Below, in pieces: positions 1 to 12,479 of a DNA stretch of 64,000 nucleotides. Source of the DNA: Blasia pusilla (taxonomy: Eukaryota; Marchantiophyta; Marchantiopsida; Blasiales); assembly GCA_050084515.1 (NCBI GenBank), contig CM114273.1, positions 26,970,001 through 27,034,000 of the forward strand, given 5' to 3'. The position numbers were made by a program, and so were the translations under genes. Under the pieces are notes generated by a model that made no database searches, was not told where the DNA came from, and worked only from the letters and a program-made list of their open reading frames with translations. Within the stretch, counting starts at the first letter, position 1; every line of letters begins with the position of its first letter.

Positions 1-2795
1 GCTCGAGGTTAAAGATTCCAAGTAGATGTAGGATGGTCAAAGTAATGGCATAGATGGTTGTAGGAGGTGAAAGGGTGATTCGAGAGCAAAGTCGACTGGA
101 TCCTCAGGAACAAGTACTGCTGCAAGAAGGCACGAGAAGGATGGGAGGAAATACAGGCACCAGCGAGCTATTCCAAGCCAATGCGGGGACGTAATTCGTC
201 TCAAATGGGATCTATTGTTTGAATTTTGAGGTTTTGTGACTGACTGGTCTTACCCACAGCATTCGGCTCTCGTGGTGGGAGGCTTCCTCAGTTATTGTAT
301 AGTCATCAAGTCTATTGAATCCCCCATATAAGATACACTAAATTCTGTTTGGAATTTGTTACGATAATTGTTTGACATCGATTTGTTCACGTTCCATGAA
401 CGGTATGAATGTCTGGTCTTCCATGTGCCATGACACATGTTTATCTCAGCACGTCGGTACAGGTCACAGCCCCTATCGGTAAGTCACCAAGACTGGCTTG
501 AGCAGGTGGATATTCCTCGTCTTACTCGTCAACGAATGCACTTACACTGGAATCTAACCGCTCGAAATGTGAGGCTTAGTCTCACCGTCAACCGCTTCTG
601 CTTTCAACACCTCACGTCATCTAACTTGTGGACCTCGTTTTCTCCACACGCGGATAGACTCTCCCGTCCCGCTTTGTGGCCGAGTTATGGCTGTCCCTCG
701 ACATGGGAGAATTCGCACTGGAAGGTTCGAAGGCCCTCGCCAATTTCAGAGTCTTTGATTTCAGTGGAGAGTATATTCCATCGGTGGAGTCAACACTGCG
801 AGAGGAAGTGGATGAAGGAAAGAGCAGAGTAGTTACCATTTGCGCCAAAAATTGGTGGTGTGCATTTTCACGGCAGTTGCTATAAGCGTAGAAGGGGTGT
901 GATTGCCCAGAATCTTGCCAATACTCAGATGCTTGTCCATAGCTGTTGCAGAAAGGGTCCCAGGCCGGAGCGTGGGATCTGCGATCGTGGTAGTTCGACA
1001 GACAGCCCCGGGACAGAGGGCGTACGCCTCGGGTTCCGAAGCGTCTGGCAGAAACGACGTACAAGTACCATTAGTCTCCTCCTTAGCAGTAGTTAAACGA
1101 GACACGAAGATCGCCTGGAGAGGTGGTTACCCCAGCCATCAGAACTCTGATCTCTGAAGGGCACTGTTACCCTCGCAAGGGACAGGGTTTCAAATCGATG
1201 GAAGAATTGCTCCGAATGACCGCGTAGCACTTGTACAGGCGGTCACATCGTGCTGGCCGGCGAACTGTATCACCGTTTCGAAAGCGCCGTCCTGCGCTCA
1301 GTGCACTCGTCCGTCAGAATTCGGTCTCCTCGTACTGCAGTGGAGCCGGGAAGTGCGGATTTCATGTGCGTAGCGGATTGAATCGATTGGGCCAAATCAA
1401 AATCACTGCCCCACCAAATTTCCTGTTCCTGGACGTCTAATTAGCTCAGATCGTCGACTTTCACTGGCGTTAGCTCAGACTGTAAATCTGTGCTGCCGTA
1501 GGTCTTATCGGGACCGCCATAGCCGTCACGAAATACTCCGCATCCGCTTAGGACTTGCGGCCGCTCCTTTATCGATTCGTTCACCTCACCTACGATGTCC
1601 GAGGCCGTTGATAGACGTTTGGGAAGAGCGTAACGGACCTCGGAAGCCTATGGAATGGATGTAATTCGATCACCCATCATCTAGCTGCATCTGCTCGAAT
1701 GTGTATCGGAGAGGAATATGTGGTGATAATCCGTCAACTTAGTGCACTGAATTTGTAGCCGAATGTTGTGTCGGTGCAGTGAAATTCCGAGTGCAGTGGA
1801 GGAAGTCCCGTTTCCGCCATGCACTCACTTTCGTAGGACTTCGCCCCCCCCTATAATCGCTTCTATTGCTGGGAGCTGTTGGTAAGAATCTGCTAAAGAA
1901 ATGTGTATTCACAACTAGAACCACAATTCATGGAAAGGAAAAAATATACAGCTCGGAAGACTTCAACTTATCGGCGGAAACTGCCACTAGATAAGAAAAG
2001 GCGTTATCAACTTTAGACTATGTTTTCATACGTAGAATAAATATCCACTTGTCACCTGCACGACTTTTCTTTGATGTTCCGTTTGTAGAATACTAGCGTG
2101 TCCAGAAGAGGAACCTTTAGTGTCTAATACGTCAATAACACGCGAATAACTCCAAAGTGAAACAAGTGTGAGTAGGCTCATCCATTATGATTTCGTAGAC
2201 GAAATATACTCACACCGTTTGCAGTGACATAGGCGACTAAAGTCGACCGCAACAACAAAAGTGAGCTTTTTTAAGAAATGTATCAACTGGCGCTAGAAGT
2301 ATTATCGAGGATCCTTTCAAAACTAATACAACTGCCCGACTGCGTTGTCGACGAGCTTTCGCTGAGTGAAGTTTGGCTCCAACCTTTATAAGAAGAGTGC
2401 GTGTCAAGATGGCAATGACCGCTAACCCATTCCTAATAGTGCAGAAGTCGAGGAAGGAAAAGTGTGGGAACGTTTCACGAACTCATGGTAGCGTAATGAT
2501 CGCATTAGTGAAGAAGTAGCGAGCGAGACAAGCAGTTCACCCGCTTCATTAGTTGAGGGATTGGTCACCTGAAAGGTATGGTTTATACCCTCTTTCGATT
2601 CCTTCCATCCACCGTTTTCTTGCATGGCTTCAGTCGACGACGAAGGGTTACGAGTGGACTTGAAACGATGAATGGAAAAGCAAAGGGAATGTCAACTAGG
2701 GAGAATTCAAAGGCTTGCGAACACCTCAGCGACGTCATATAATAAGATCCCGTCATTTATTCAACTCTTCATGTGCTTTGGAATCACATTCTTGC
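1..2795. other. Unassigned DNA, no supported gene
   Basis: This stretch has short open frames on both strands, the longest being 131 codons at 437-832 (+) and 147 codons at 621-1064 (-). They overlap each other, lack recognisable motifs and show no exon pattern that I can support. I see no LTR, no terminal inverted repeat and no protein similarity to the transposons further right. It could be the edge of unique host sequence or a very old repeat. Confidence 0.4.
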
Positions 2796-2796
2796 T

Positions 2797-2822
2797 TTTA
2801 TTATTATTATTATTATTATTAC
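2797..2822. repeat. (TTA)n microsatellite
   Basis: An uninterrupted run of about eight TTA units. It makes a poly-leucine stretch in one frame, which should not be read as protein. Confidence 0.85.
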
Positions 2823-5190
2823 TTTGGGTTCTTACATCTTTAGTCCGCTCAATTGTTTCGTTCCTTCAGTAGTTATTTCCCTAAGGACTGTTTTTCTTTC
2901 TCTTTCCTCCTCTTGAGTGCGTAAGATATTCTCTTCCCCGCAGATGGAGGTCAATTTTTCTTTTCTCCTAATACCCTTTGACGAAGTGTGATTTTCTATT
3001 TGGGGAGGTATTGAGAGAGGAATTTCTTGACTGGATATGTTCTCCTATTCTTTGATTAACAATCGAGTTCCTTTTCTTGTCGCTATTTCTTTTCTCCTTT
3101 ATTTTGTAAAATATTTCTTCCCCCGTATACCCTTACAATAAATGTGGGTGAAGCTTGAATTTTGCTGATATAATTCCTGCTTAGTTAAGAGAATTTCATC
3201 CTTGACCGAATATGTTTTCCTTTTACCCTATTAGAATCCGAGAGTCCTTTTCCTCCTCCATAATTATACGCGATTTCTTCTCCTCCCAAAATAATAATAA
3301 GTTCTTATGATGTTTTATCATCCCCAATCAAGAACACACCTTCTTCATTAGATAATCATAACACCAGTACTCTTTTGTTTTTGGTGTAAATGTATATTAA
3401 ATGGGGTTATGGCCACACATGTCATGAATCCAGTGACTACAATTTACGGTCTGAATTAAAATGAAATCAAAAAGAAAATATAAAATCCAATCCGATCGAT
3501 CTATTTAAATAATTAAACATCGGCGAGGTCACGTAGATTATAAAAAAATTAATTCCGTATAAAATAAATAAATACGAAATGAAATTACAATAATGGATGT
3601 ATCGATAGAAGTCATTGAAGGGCACGCAATTATAGTCGTTGACCAACAATTCGAATGAGACATCATAAAATATTAAACAATGAAAAATTTAGTAATAATA
3701 AGTCATCGAATCAGTAGGACGATCTAATAGGTCAATATTCAAAAAGAATCCGATATTATTATGTATCGAAGTCAAATGAAAATGATTGATAATACAATTT
3801 TTTTTTATTACAGTGGAGTCCCAGCAAAGATATATATTTATATATTCGTATCCTATTTTAAAACTTTCTTCCGCGAATAAATAATAGGACAAGGCTCATT
3901 ATGAGGGAGAAGGGGAAAAGACAAAGAATTAAAAAAAAACCCATTAAAACTGTAAACCTAAAACGACTTTAAAAAATCTGATTGAAATGATTGTTAAGGT
4001 AATGATACATTGACAGATTATGTATGATATATATATAAAAAAACTGTAGAAATAAATAAAAATAAATACAGGATTACTTTGAGTTAGATTTCTACTTCAT
4101 TAGAAGCCCAAAGGCCAAGTAGTAAATGCCATTATCTTGTGTTTGAGATTGTCAATCAACACCCCATTGTCCATGATGATCTCAAGTAGAGTTTTATCTT
4201 ACATAAGAATCTAAAGTTGTAGTGGAGAAATCTTGTGCGATGAGACAATGAGAGCCCAAGTGATATCTTACATAAGATTGCTACAAGGAGGAACGGCATG
4301 AAAAACAGTGAGGCAAACTATCCAAGTGCATAATCGTCTAGATAAAGGATGTTTTCTTGACCCCATTTCCTTAGAGATCTAGATCAATGGGAAAATCAAA
4401 CATACATTCGATCCATCTATTTTTGAATGGTGTTTCAATCCTATATTTGAGAAATTGGATGTCATTCATGATATAGAATTTGTTTTTGTTTTTGTTTTAT
4501 ACTTATGGGCATTATATGTTTAGTGTGTCATAGCTTGCCCAAACTAAAATCTTTTTGAGGTAATATTCAATATTTAGGGACATCGTTTCTTTGGTTTCCT
4601 TTCCAATAGTTAAACCTCCACTTTCTTTAGATTCCATGATTTTGTTTTAAGGTTAGCTATCATAAGGTTGTAAGGGAATTGTGATTTTTAGCAAACTTGA
4701 CAAAAATTCCCATCAAATATGGCCTTGGCTCTTACAAGTCCTTGCAATATTTAAGTCCCCTTTTATTATATATTTTTTGGACTTTCCTATGTCAAAAAAT
4801 AAAGATTAAAGAGTGAAGATTTTTTTTAGGAATATTGATTTCATTTAAAATTATACATGGATAAGAATTATAAGTGTTTTTAGAATCAAGTCAAAATTCG
4901 AATGTAATTTTCCATGGACCAAGATTATATCTAGTAAGCCTTACTTCAAAGTTAAAACAAAATGGATCACGATAATAGATCATTTTTTCCTCTTTAAAAT
5001 ATAATTATTTTTTCATTATGATCTCATTTAATTCTATCCACCATATATTAAAAATTTCAAGCCTACATTTAGTGGAAAGGAAAGATAAAATTTAATACAT
5101 GTATCATATATAAAACTAAGAAATAAATTTATGCAATTTTAAAGGAATTGAGTTGAGAATATTCTTGGATATGAGAAAAGGCCCTAGTGT
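2823..5190. other. AT-rich stretch without genes
   Basis: About 2.4 kb of AT-rich sequence with only short, low-complexity open frames. No transposon protein remnant, LTR edge or RNA gene was recognised. Confidence 0.5.
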
Positions 5191-6030
5191 TTCATTTGCA
5201 TGTAAGGATAAAGGTGAAACCTCTCCAATTTAAAAGAAGGTGAAGTAACCTACATTTATACCACTGGGTGCAATAATACCTACAACATCTCCCTAAATAT
5301 GCTTGACCTACGATCTTGCATGTAGTCATCAAGATTGCACGGAAACGGACAAGTCTGGACATGCCACGCAAGTAGCTGCGTCGTGCATCCAAGCCCGCCC
5401 TTAGAGCTCGCTGAGTATGTAGCAAACACCCACGTTGGTGGAACCCTTGAGGTCCGCTCTACGGGCCGCAAGCCTGCCTAATGGAGGCCCAACCCGCCAT
5501 GTGCAGGCTTGGCCGTGGGCCACAAAACAAATATGGGCTCGGCCAACCCGAGTGCTTGCTACGAACTCTACGGGCTCGATGCGGGTACTCGGGCCGACAT
5601 AAATATGTTCGTGTCCATATCTGCGGACACACACACCAACTTTGTCCAAGAATATTCCCAATTCAACCTCAATTCAACTCTCAATATATGAAGGAAGCAA
5701 AGAGAGCTCAAGGGGCATTCTACATTAGAGCAACTCTAGAGTGGTCTTATGAGCTTCAGAGTTATAATGATATCAAAGTAAGGTTGTTCTTCCAACGAGA
5801 GAAGATTACCCTTCTTGCAAGAATAACCAAATCATGATGCATTGTTGAGAGTTAGATAGGCTTCTTAAAGGCTGATAGTGGCTATTGAGCTTAACTAGAG
5901 TAAGGGGGAAGGACCGTTTTGCAAGTAATGGATAGAGGGGGAGCGAGAGTGCCTCATAATTTTCCATTTCTAAATCCGTTTATCACCAAAATCTTATATG
6001 TAGATAGATATTGATTCACAAGGTACCTCA
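5191..6030. other. GC-rich patch in AT-rich surroundings, no gene recognised
   Basis: From about 5340 to 5600 the composition changes sharply to GC-rich, with repeated GGGC/GCCC words, then returns to AT-rich. Open frames of 60-118 codons occur on both strands but overlap and match nothing I know. A decayed non-autonomous element is possible. Confidence 0.3.
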
Positions 6031-6045
6031 TGTATCACTTTGGTG

Positions 6046-6111
6046 AAGTTTTCATGACACAAGTGATGAAGTCTCCCTTCCTAGACAAAATCACTTATGT
6101 CATGAAAACTT
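6046..6111. repeat. Short perfect-class hairpin (22-bp arms)
   Basis: The left arm at 6046-6067 and the right arm at 6090-6111 are reverse complements at 21 of 22 positions, with a loop of about 22 bases. The arms start AAGTTTTCATGACA. It could be a foldback element or a small-RNA-like hairpin. Nothing else links it to either. Confidence 0.7.
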
Positions 6112-6204
6112 TAGGGTTGCACAAAATCAGGGTTTTCATCAAGGTTGTCATAAGGGTTGTACAAAATCTTACAACTTTGTCCCTTAGACAGATAGGGATA
6201 AATT

Positions 6205-6428
6205 TTTTTGGAGATGTCCACGGACATGGATCAAATAAGATGGGGCCCACTTATATTTTATTGTGGTTGGTAGGGCAAGGTTGAGCGATGTCATCAAGAG
6301 GAAGGGAGGCAAATTTGGGGGAGGGGGGAGGATGAGAAAAAAGGCGGAAATGGGGCCTATATGGACAGATCCTTCCATAGACACAGACATGTCCGTAGAC
6401 ATGAACTTTATCCGTATGAAACCTTGCT
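6205..6428. mobile_element. MITE-like repeat, copy A
   Basis: The ends are imperfect inverted repeats: GATGTCCACGGACATGG near 6210, and the complement of ACATGTCCGTAGACATG near 6400. The interior is purine-rich and has GGGGCCCAC and GGGGCCTATAT blocks. A related sequence in the opposite orientation lies at 21885-22205 and shares the CCTTCCATAG block and the terminal words. Two dispersed related copies with inverted ends suggest a small non-autonomous DNA transposon. Exact ends and target duplications were not fixed. Confidence 0.5.
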
Positions 6429-6623
6429 TTCCTATGATCCTCCCAATTGTTATATATGATCTTGTGTGGGATTGCACTATTTATATATATTTTAAACGAG
6501 ATATGAGAAATGGATTTGAATAGGCCTCCATGAGTGATTTTTAACACTCAATGTATAGTCCATGTGGTTTTTCGACCCAAGGTAGCATATAGAGAGTTTA
6601 TTGTGAGGAATTTTGGACAAGAC

Positions 6624-6675
6624 TATTATGATGAAGTCATTACGTTGACAAGTATTATGATGAAGTCATTGCGTC
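6624..6675. repeat. 29-bp tandem duplication
   Basis: The words TATTATGATGAAGTCATT and the bases after them occur at 6624 and again at 6653, giving two near-identical head-to-tail units. Confidence 0.75.
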
Positions 6676-6891
6676 GATAGTGCCTTTTCCAATCCCTATT
6701 CTACGAAATTGGAAAGTGTTTATCTTGACCTTATATTAAATAGTAGAGAGTAAGGGGGAAGTCGAAGTGACCATGGAAGAGATTTTAAGGATATGATTTG
6801 TGAATTGAGAGAGTTGAGAGTTGCAATTGATCAAAGTTAAAACGTTAACCAAGTCCAACAATTAGCGCAAGAAATTTCTTCAATGAGAAAA

Positions 6892-7101
<210 letters not shown>

Positions 7102-7105
7102 TAGG

Positions 7106-7906
7106 ATTTCTTTCTTTCTTTCGGAAAAAGTAAACTCGGTCGTAAACCAATACTTACGGAATTACATGAGTGCAGACCAAAGAGATTGGGCCAAGTGGCT
7201 AAGTATGGCTGAGTATAATTACAACTCGACTAAACATTCTGCAACCGGAGAATCTCCGTTTCTTCTGGCGTATCAAAGAGAATCAGAAGGGCCTCTTGAC
7301 TTAGCTCTTTTGAGGGGCGCTACATCGGCACACACTCGTCAAGCAACAGCGGAATTTTTGTTAGTGGAAATGCAGGAACGACAAGAGCGAGCGAGGAAAA
7401 GTCTCGCCAAGGCTCAACTAAGGTATGTGAAGTATGCTAACAAAAGTCGGCGCCAAGTGAGTTTCCATGTTAGGGAACAAGGGTGGTTGAGTGTAAAGAA
7501 TCTCACTCTTCCGAAGGAATTTTCCGTGAAATTGTCAGCCAAATATGTTGGACCGTATGTGATCAAGGCAAAGCCGTTTGAGGATGTGTACACATTGGAG
7601 CTGCCAAACGAGTTCAAGATTCACCCGACTTTCCATGTGTCATTATTGAAGTAGTGTCTTCAAGACGATGTGCGTCCGGAGTGAAGGATGATGTTGAGAC
7701 CACAACCGGTCATAAAAAATGAGGAACCAGATTTCAAGGTTGAGACCATTCTGCGTTCCAGACGTAGAGCCACCAAGTACGAGTACTTGGTCAAGTGAAA
7801 AGGCTACCATGTGAAAGAGGCGACTTGGATTGCGGAGGCGGATCTTGAACACGCGCAAGAAGCATTGCGTGACTTCAAATGGATGCAAGATAGGCACGTG
7901 CGTTAG
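7106..7906 (+). pseudogene. Ty3/gypsy chromovirus: integrase C-terminus plus chromodomain, 5'-truncated
   Basis: This is the end of a gypsy polyprotein. The integrase core tail is visible (MAEYNYNSTKHSATGESPF at about 7205-7261), followed by the coiled region and the typical end of the integrase C-terminal domain (FKIHPTFHVSLLK at 7614-7652). After an in-frame TAG at 7652 the same frame continues into a chromodomain at about 7720-7860. It contains the family's YLVK-KGY core, but the normally conserved Trp is a TGA stop at 7796. The frame ends at 7904. Chromodomains bind methylated histone H3 and guide integration into heterochromatin, so this is a chromovirus. Everything upstream (gag, RT, RNase H, integrase zinc finger) is missing, replaced by the GA run. 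Confidence 0.9.
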
Positions 7907-8586
7907 AACATGGTGAAGCAAAGGACATAACTTGTGATCGGAAAGCTTGGGCCGATAACCCGTTGTAACTAGAAATATTTAGTTGTTGTAATAAAGAAGC
8001 CATGGATTTGGAGATTCGATGCTTGTGATTGTAATTTTGAGTTTGGTGGTGCATGGCAATGAGTAGTTCTTCATATGCTTAGGATGTAAGTCAAGGAGGC
8101 CAAACAATGAGTATTTGAGGTGAGAACTTGTATTCAGATAAGGCATCTAGATCAGGACCAAGTGTTGAAGTACTAGCATTTGGGCTCGCCCTAACGTTGA
8201 CGGGGCAGATAAGTCTATCTTGGGGTTTGTGGTGATCTCATTCATGTTGCATGAATGAATGTAGTGACGTGCCTAAGTGGAATACGAGTGACCCAAAAGT
8301 AGTACGAGTTGGCTAGGTAGACAAGCGGTTGTTTACAAATAGTGAGTGACGTGTTAGATTGCAGACTTAGTTAGCTTATTTTGATAATTTAGGTTACTTG
8401 TGAAGAATTGGTGTAGGCTCATCGAAAAGAAGAAGCTAATAATTCTAAGTGCTGCAAGCGACAACCTAAGACTTAAGCCAAAAGAGGAATTGCGGGTTAG
8501 CTACCAGAACGCGATTCAGTGTTAAGGGGTTGGCTTCCCAGAACTTAACATTAACAAGGTTTGCGTTGATGAGGAAATCAACCTTC
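7907..8586 (+). other. 3' untranslated internal region of the chromovirus
   Basis: Non-coding stretch between the chromodomain stop and the polypurine tract. No open frame of note. This is the expected internal 3' region of a gypsy element. Confidence 0.6.
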
Positions 8587-8600
8587 TAGGGAGGGGTGAG
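8587..8600 (+). promoter_or_regulatory. Polypurine tract of the chromovirus
   Basis: A purine-rich run ending GGGAGGGGTGAG lies immediately before the TG of the LTR. This is the position of the plus-strand DNA primer in LTR retrotransposons. Confidence 0.75.
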
Positions 8601-9631
8601 TGTCGCGACCCTCATAACCAAATAACACCAAATAGGCGCCAAGCGAAACATCATAACTCAAGTAAACTCACGCTGCGAGGTTTGCGCTTTGGAAAGGCGT
8701 TTGGAAAGGTCTCTTGGAAAAGTCTAAGAGACAAAACGCGGAACAATGTTGTGGGTTTCATGCATTAGTGGTTGCGACTAGGAAACCTAGACCAAAGGCG
8801 AGCCAAGACTTGAGATGAGTTGAGTCTTGGGAGGTTGGTTGCCAAAGAGGTGAGAACCAGTTTGGAATACCACTAGCGTTTGGGAGAATCTGACTCTGTT
8901 TAGGACCATAACATTGAGCTCCAAGATGAGTTTGGCACAACTAAGAGCGCATTGGAAAGCTTATCTTGAGACGTTTCCAACGCACCAAAGATCTTAGCAA
9001 ACACATAAGTACAGGCTGAGATATTGGCAAAAAACAACTGAGAGAGCAATCGGGTTGAGGGCCAATTGGAGAGGCCCGTGTGTCTTTCCCTAAATGTAGG
9101 GCCCCCCTGGAGATCCCTAGAAGTACTAGTAAGGTAGGAGTCTCTTTGAGATATCTCGGAACACGAATCCCCAATTTTGGCGCCAAACGGCGTTTCAGAG
9201 GCACGGGATGGAACGAGAGTGTGGCGTTGGAACTCGAAACCCAAACCTGATCCAAGGGAGTGGACTTTGTACGCCACACTTGGATTCCAACCCGAGATTC
9301 ACTTCGTGCGAGTCTTGGTGAGGAAATCATTGGATGTCCATTGGACAGTTGAAACCGCCAGGCGCGAAACGCCGTTTCAGATTGCTGAACCGACCAGAAA
9401 GTCTGTCCCAAGTCTTTCGAGACTTGCCCGTGTTGTAGACCGCGAAACTAGGAAGGTTGAGCTTGATGAGAGTCCGAGACAAGAACTCGGAAAGTTAGCT
9501 CGCCGATTGATCCAAGACCCGACTAACCAGAGTGCGTGTTTGGATGCAGATCACTGTTGAGAGCGTGGCCTACTGAACGCACACTTCCGCAACAAACAAG
9601 ATTAACGTTCAAGGAGAGTAGGCGCACGACA
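8601..9631 (+). repeat. 3' LTR of the chromovirus (1031 bp)
   Basis: Starts TGTCGCGACC and ends GCACGACA, giving the TG...CA ends and a 5-bp terminal inversion TGTCG/CGACA. A second, highly similar copy of 1030 bp stands alone at 25409-26438, which defines both edges. It follows the polypurine tract directly. Several open frames within it (up to 156 codons) are not coding. Confidence 0.9.
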
Positions 9632-9649
9632 GAAATGGGCATGAGCTTT

Positions 9650-12165
9650 AGAGAGGGATCAAAATGAAGAGGTAGAAAGCCCAAACCGGCAAAAAAAATA
9701 ATATTGAGAAGCTTCCTTGAAGTATAGAGTTAAGGATAGGAAGCATCATTAAGAGTTCGAGTTGAAGGTCATTCGATTAGCAAGTTATGATTTTATCATG
9801 TAGATACCTTTGATGAAAAAATCCAATCCCCGTATGGATCGAAGAATATATTGTGAAGACATTAGAGTGGAAGTTTTATGGAGATAAAGTAAGATCACGT
9901 CTTAGAACCCTACTCCTATATGCAATAGGATAAACATACATCAAACATCAAGATGTATATTTTCTTGGTTCAATAAGAGATGTCGGTAGTTTGAAAAAAC
10001 ATTCAGAGGTACCAAGCGAGTAAAGAGAAGTATTGGAGGAAAAGAAAGATGTATTCCTAGAAGAGTTACTATAAGGGCTACCACCCAAACGAAGGGTAGA
10101 CTACAAGATTGATGTTCTTCGAGGAAGCACACAACCATGTAAGGCTCCTTATTACTTGTCTCCAAGGGAATTAGAAGAATATAAAGCCCAAATGAAAGAG
10201 ATTTTGTAGAAACGCTTCATCCAACCTAGCGTCTTATCATATCGAGCCCTTGTTCTTTTCATGAAAAAGAAGGATAAAAGCATGCAAATATGTATCAATT
10301 ATTGAGCACTAAATCAACAAAATGTAAAGAAAAAATTCGAATTGACCAAGATATCATCTAAGACTACGATGACATACTTATCTAAATATGAACTAAAGAT
10401 ATTATTTATTAGGCCGATAAAGGTTACAAGTACATTAGTAAGACCAAATGGCATGACTAAGTATTCAAAGTATCTAAATGTAGCGCGAAAGCAATCTTTA
10501 GCAGATCTTACGAGATAACAAGTTATATGCTAAAGCTTCAAAATATGAGTTTTGGTAAGACACAAGTTGATTATCTAAGACATTGAGTAAGCGCACAATG
10601 CATTCAAGTGATAACTAAGGAGATAGAAACGATCCAAAAATGGGATGCATTTCAGGATCAAACACAATTGAAGAGTTTTCTAAGATTAATAAGATTCTAT
10701 TGAATATTTTTCAAAGGTTTTGCTTGAATTGCACAATCATTGATAGCTTTACTAGGGAAAGGACAAAAATGATATAGGCATACGTCATAAGATTTTTTTT
10801 TCAATCATTAAAATATGGCTTGATCAAAGCCAGTATTTTGATGTAGTATGATCCTAATCAATCTATCAAGTTGGCCAAAGATGCATGAGGTACTACCATC
10901 GGAGGAGTATTACAACAAGAATGGGAGGTTGGATGACATCCTCTCGCCTTCTTTTCTCGCAATTTATTACTAACGGAGCAAAACTACCATTTAATCAAGC
11001 GAGAAGAATTTTCTATTATACTCGCAACCAAGCATTGGAAATACTTCTTGGGCGATAAAGAGTTTACGTGGAGAAAAATTATAAGCCCTTGGTCTACTTA
11101 GAGTCTAAACGAGTTGACCATACGCAAAATTTAATGTGCAGAATTGGGACAATAATTGACCATGAAAATTATCTATGTCAAAATAAAGAAGCAGTTGTGA
11201 GACACCTTCACTCGTATGCTCTAGATGAATAATATGTGTGAAGCGCACATTCACTATGATTGGTGGAAAAATTTGACCAAAGAAACAATAGAGGATAACG
11301 AAATTACAGCTATTATTCAAACCAACAAAATACTTAGGCTCAAGGATTGGTTTTCCATATAAATAAAGTGTAGATCCCAAAAGATCCATAGTTACGCATT
11401 CATGTATTATCCAAGGCTCATGACACAATCATTGTGGATCATATGGGAGCTTAGAAAACCTTAGAGGGATAACAACCAGAATTCTCTTGGCCTAAAATGA
11501 TAGAAGATGTTAATGCGTATTTAAGGAGTTGTACGATTTATCAACAAATCAAGGCTAATAACACAAAACTAACAAGATTGTTAGAGCCCATCCCAAAACC
11601 CAAAAAATATTGGGATCAAGTTATCATGGATCTTGTTGGTGAGCTGCATGCACAATCACTCGATATGACTATATTGTAGTTTTTGTGGATAGACTAAGCA
11701 AGATGATACACCTTCGTCTCACCAAGAAGATAGTGATTACACCATAGTTGGCAAGGATCTACATTGAGACAATCTTTGTCCATCATGATCTTCCTAAAGT
11801 GCTTGTTACCTATATAAGAACCCATTTCATGAGTCTATTTTGGAAGGCTTAATTTGGATTGCTCCAAACGAAATAAGCAATTTTTATAGCTTCCTCAAAT
11901 CGATACGCAGGTTGAAAGGGCTAATTATACCATTGAGGATATGCTACGTGCCTTAACATTGAAGGATCAATAAAGATGGGACACAATGTTATCATTAGTG
12001 TTGTTCTTGAAAAACAACTCCATAAACTCTTCCACCAAGGAAATATCCTTCTTTTTAATGTATGGCAAGCATCCCTTGATCCCTTCTAGTGTCACTCGGG
12101 TAGGGAAATTTTTGAGAGAATCTACAAAGGTAGCAAAAATTAATTAGTTTTTGGATTAGATTCAA
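9650..12165 (+). pseudogene. Decayed Ty3/gypsy pol with an inverted RT segment
   Basis: Frames broken by many stops still spell a gypsy pol in order. The RT entry block reads LPPKRRVDYKIDV then YYLSPRELEEYKAQ at about 10070-10200. An RT tail and RNase H follow at 10530-11040. The integrase zinc-binding tail is at 11497-11679 (LRSCTIYQQIKANNTKL, then KYWDQVIMDLVGEL). The integrase core begins VFVDRLSKM at about 11680. The active-site part of RT is on the opposite strand at about 10330-10530 (see its own entry). No RT-family catalytic frame is intact. The start at 9650 is approximate, and the segment before 9950 holds only weak similarity. Confidence 0.8.
10330..10530 (-). pseudogene. Inverted RT catalytic core inside the + strand gypsy pol
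   Basis: Read on the minus strand, this block gives FEYLVMPFGLTN, then YLDKYVIVVLDDILVNS, the RT palm with its xxDD catalytic motif. The flanks before 10310 and after 10530 encode the preceding and following parts of the same RT on the plus strand. The block therefore looks flipped in place within one element. Confidence 0.8.
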
Positions 12166-12189
12166 AGAGGAGTTCAGCTTGCTAAGTCT

Positions 12190-12445
12190 TGGGTATAACC
12201 CCTTCCCTCTCCCAAGCTCTCTCCCCGATAATCAATGCTTGCGGGTCAGCTCCTTGGCTTTTGATTTTTTTAGGGGATCAAGAGCCACTTCTGTACATGG
12301 CTCCAAATGAGTTGAAACAAAAGGGAAACTTGCTCTCTTAGGTTATTCGTGGCCTCACGAGATCATCCTTGATCTCTTGGGATGTCCTCCACTATCCTTG
12401 AAGGGACTATAGTAGATATCGTCAATCTATCATAATAGACGTGAT
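12190..12445 (-). repeat. LTR fragment of the RetroDNMT family
   Basis: Sequence words such as TCTCCCAAGCTCTCTCC, CTCCTTGGCTTTTGA, GGCTCCAAATGAG and GTCCTCCACTA match, in order, the RetroDNMT-1 3' LTR (25224-25408 joined to 26439-26545) and, reversed, the LTR at 42480-42790. This copy shows the unfilled site GGCTCCAAATGAG, into which the solo LTR at 25409 inserted in the other copy. Confidence 0.7.
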
Positions 12446-12479
12446 AGTGGTTTCAAGTTTTCTTATCTTGGGTGTTGAT

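Noticed and set aside
1460-1520. tRNA-Tyr-like stretch (GTTAGCTCAG and GACTGTAAATC)
   Set aside because: The D-arm box and anticodon-loop words are present but too close together. No acceptor stem or T-arm pairs up, so it does not fold as a tRNA.
8900-9560. Open frames of 125-156 codons
   Set aside because: They lie wholly inside the chromovirus LTR and are not conserved in the solo LTR copy as intact frames.
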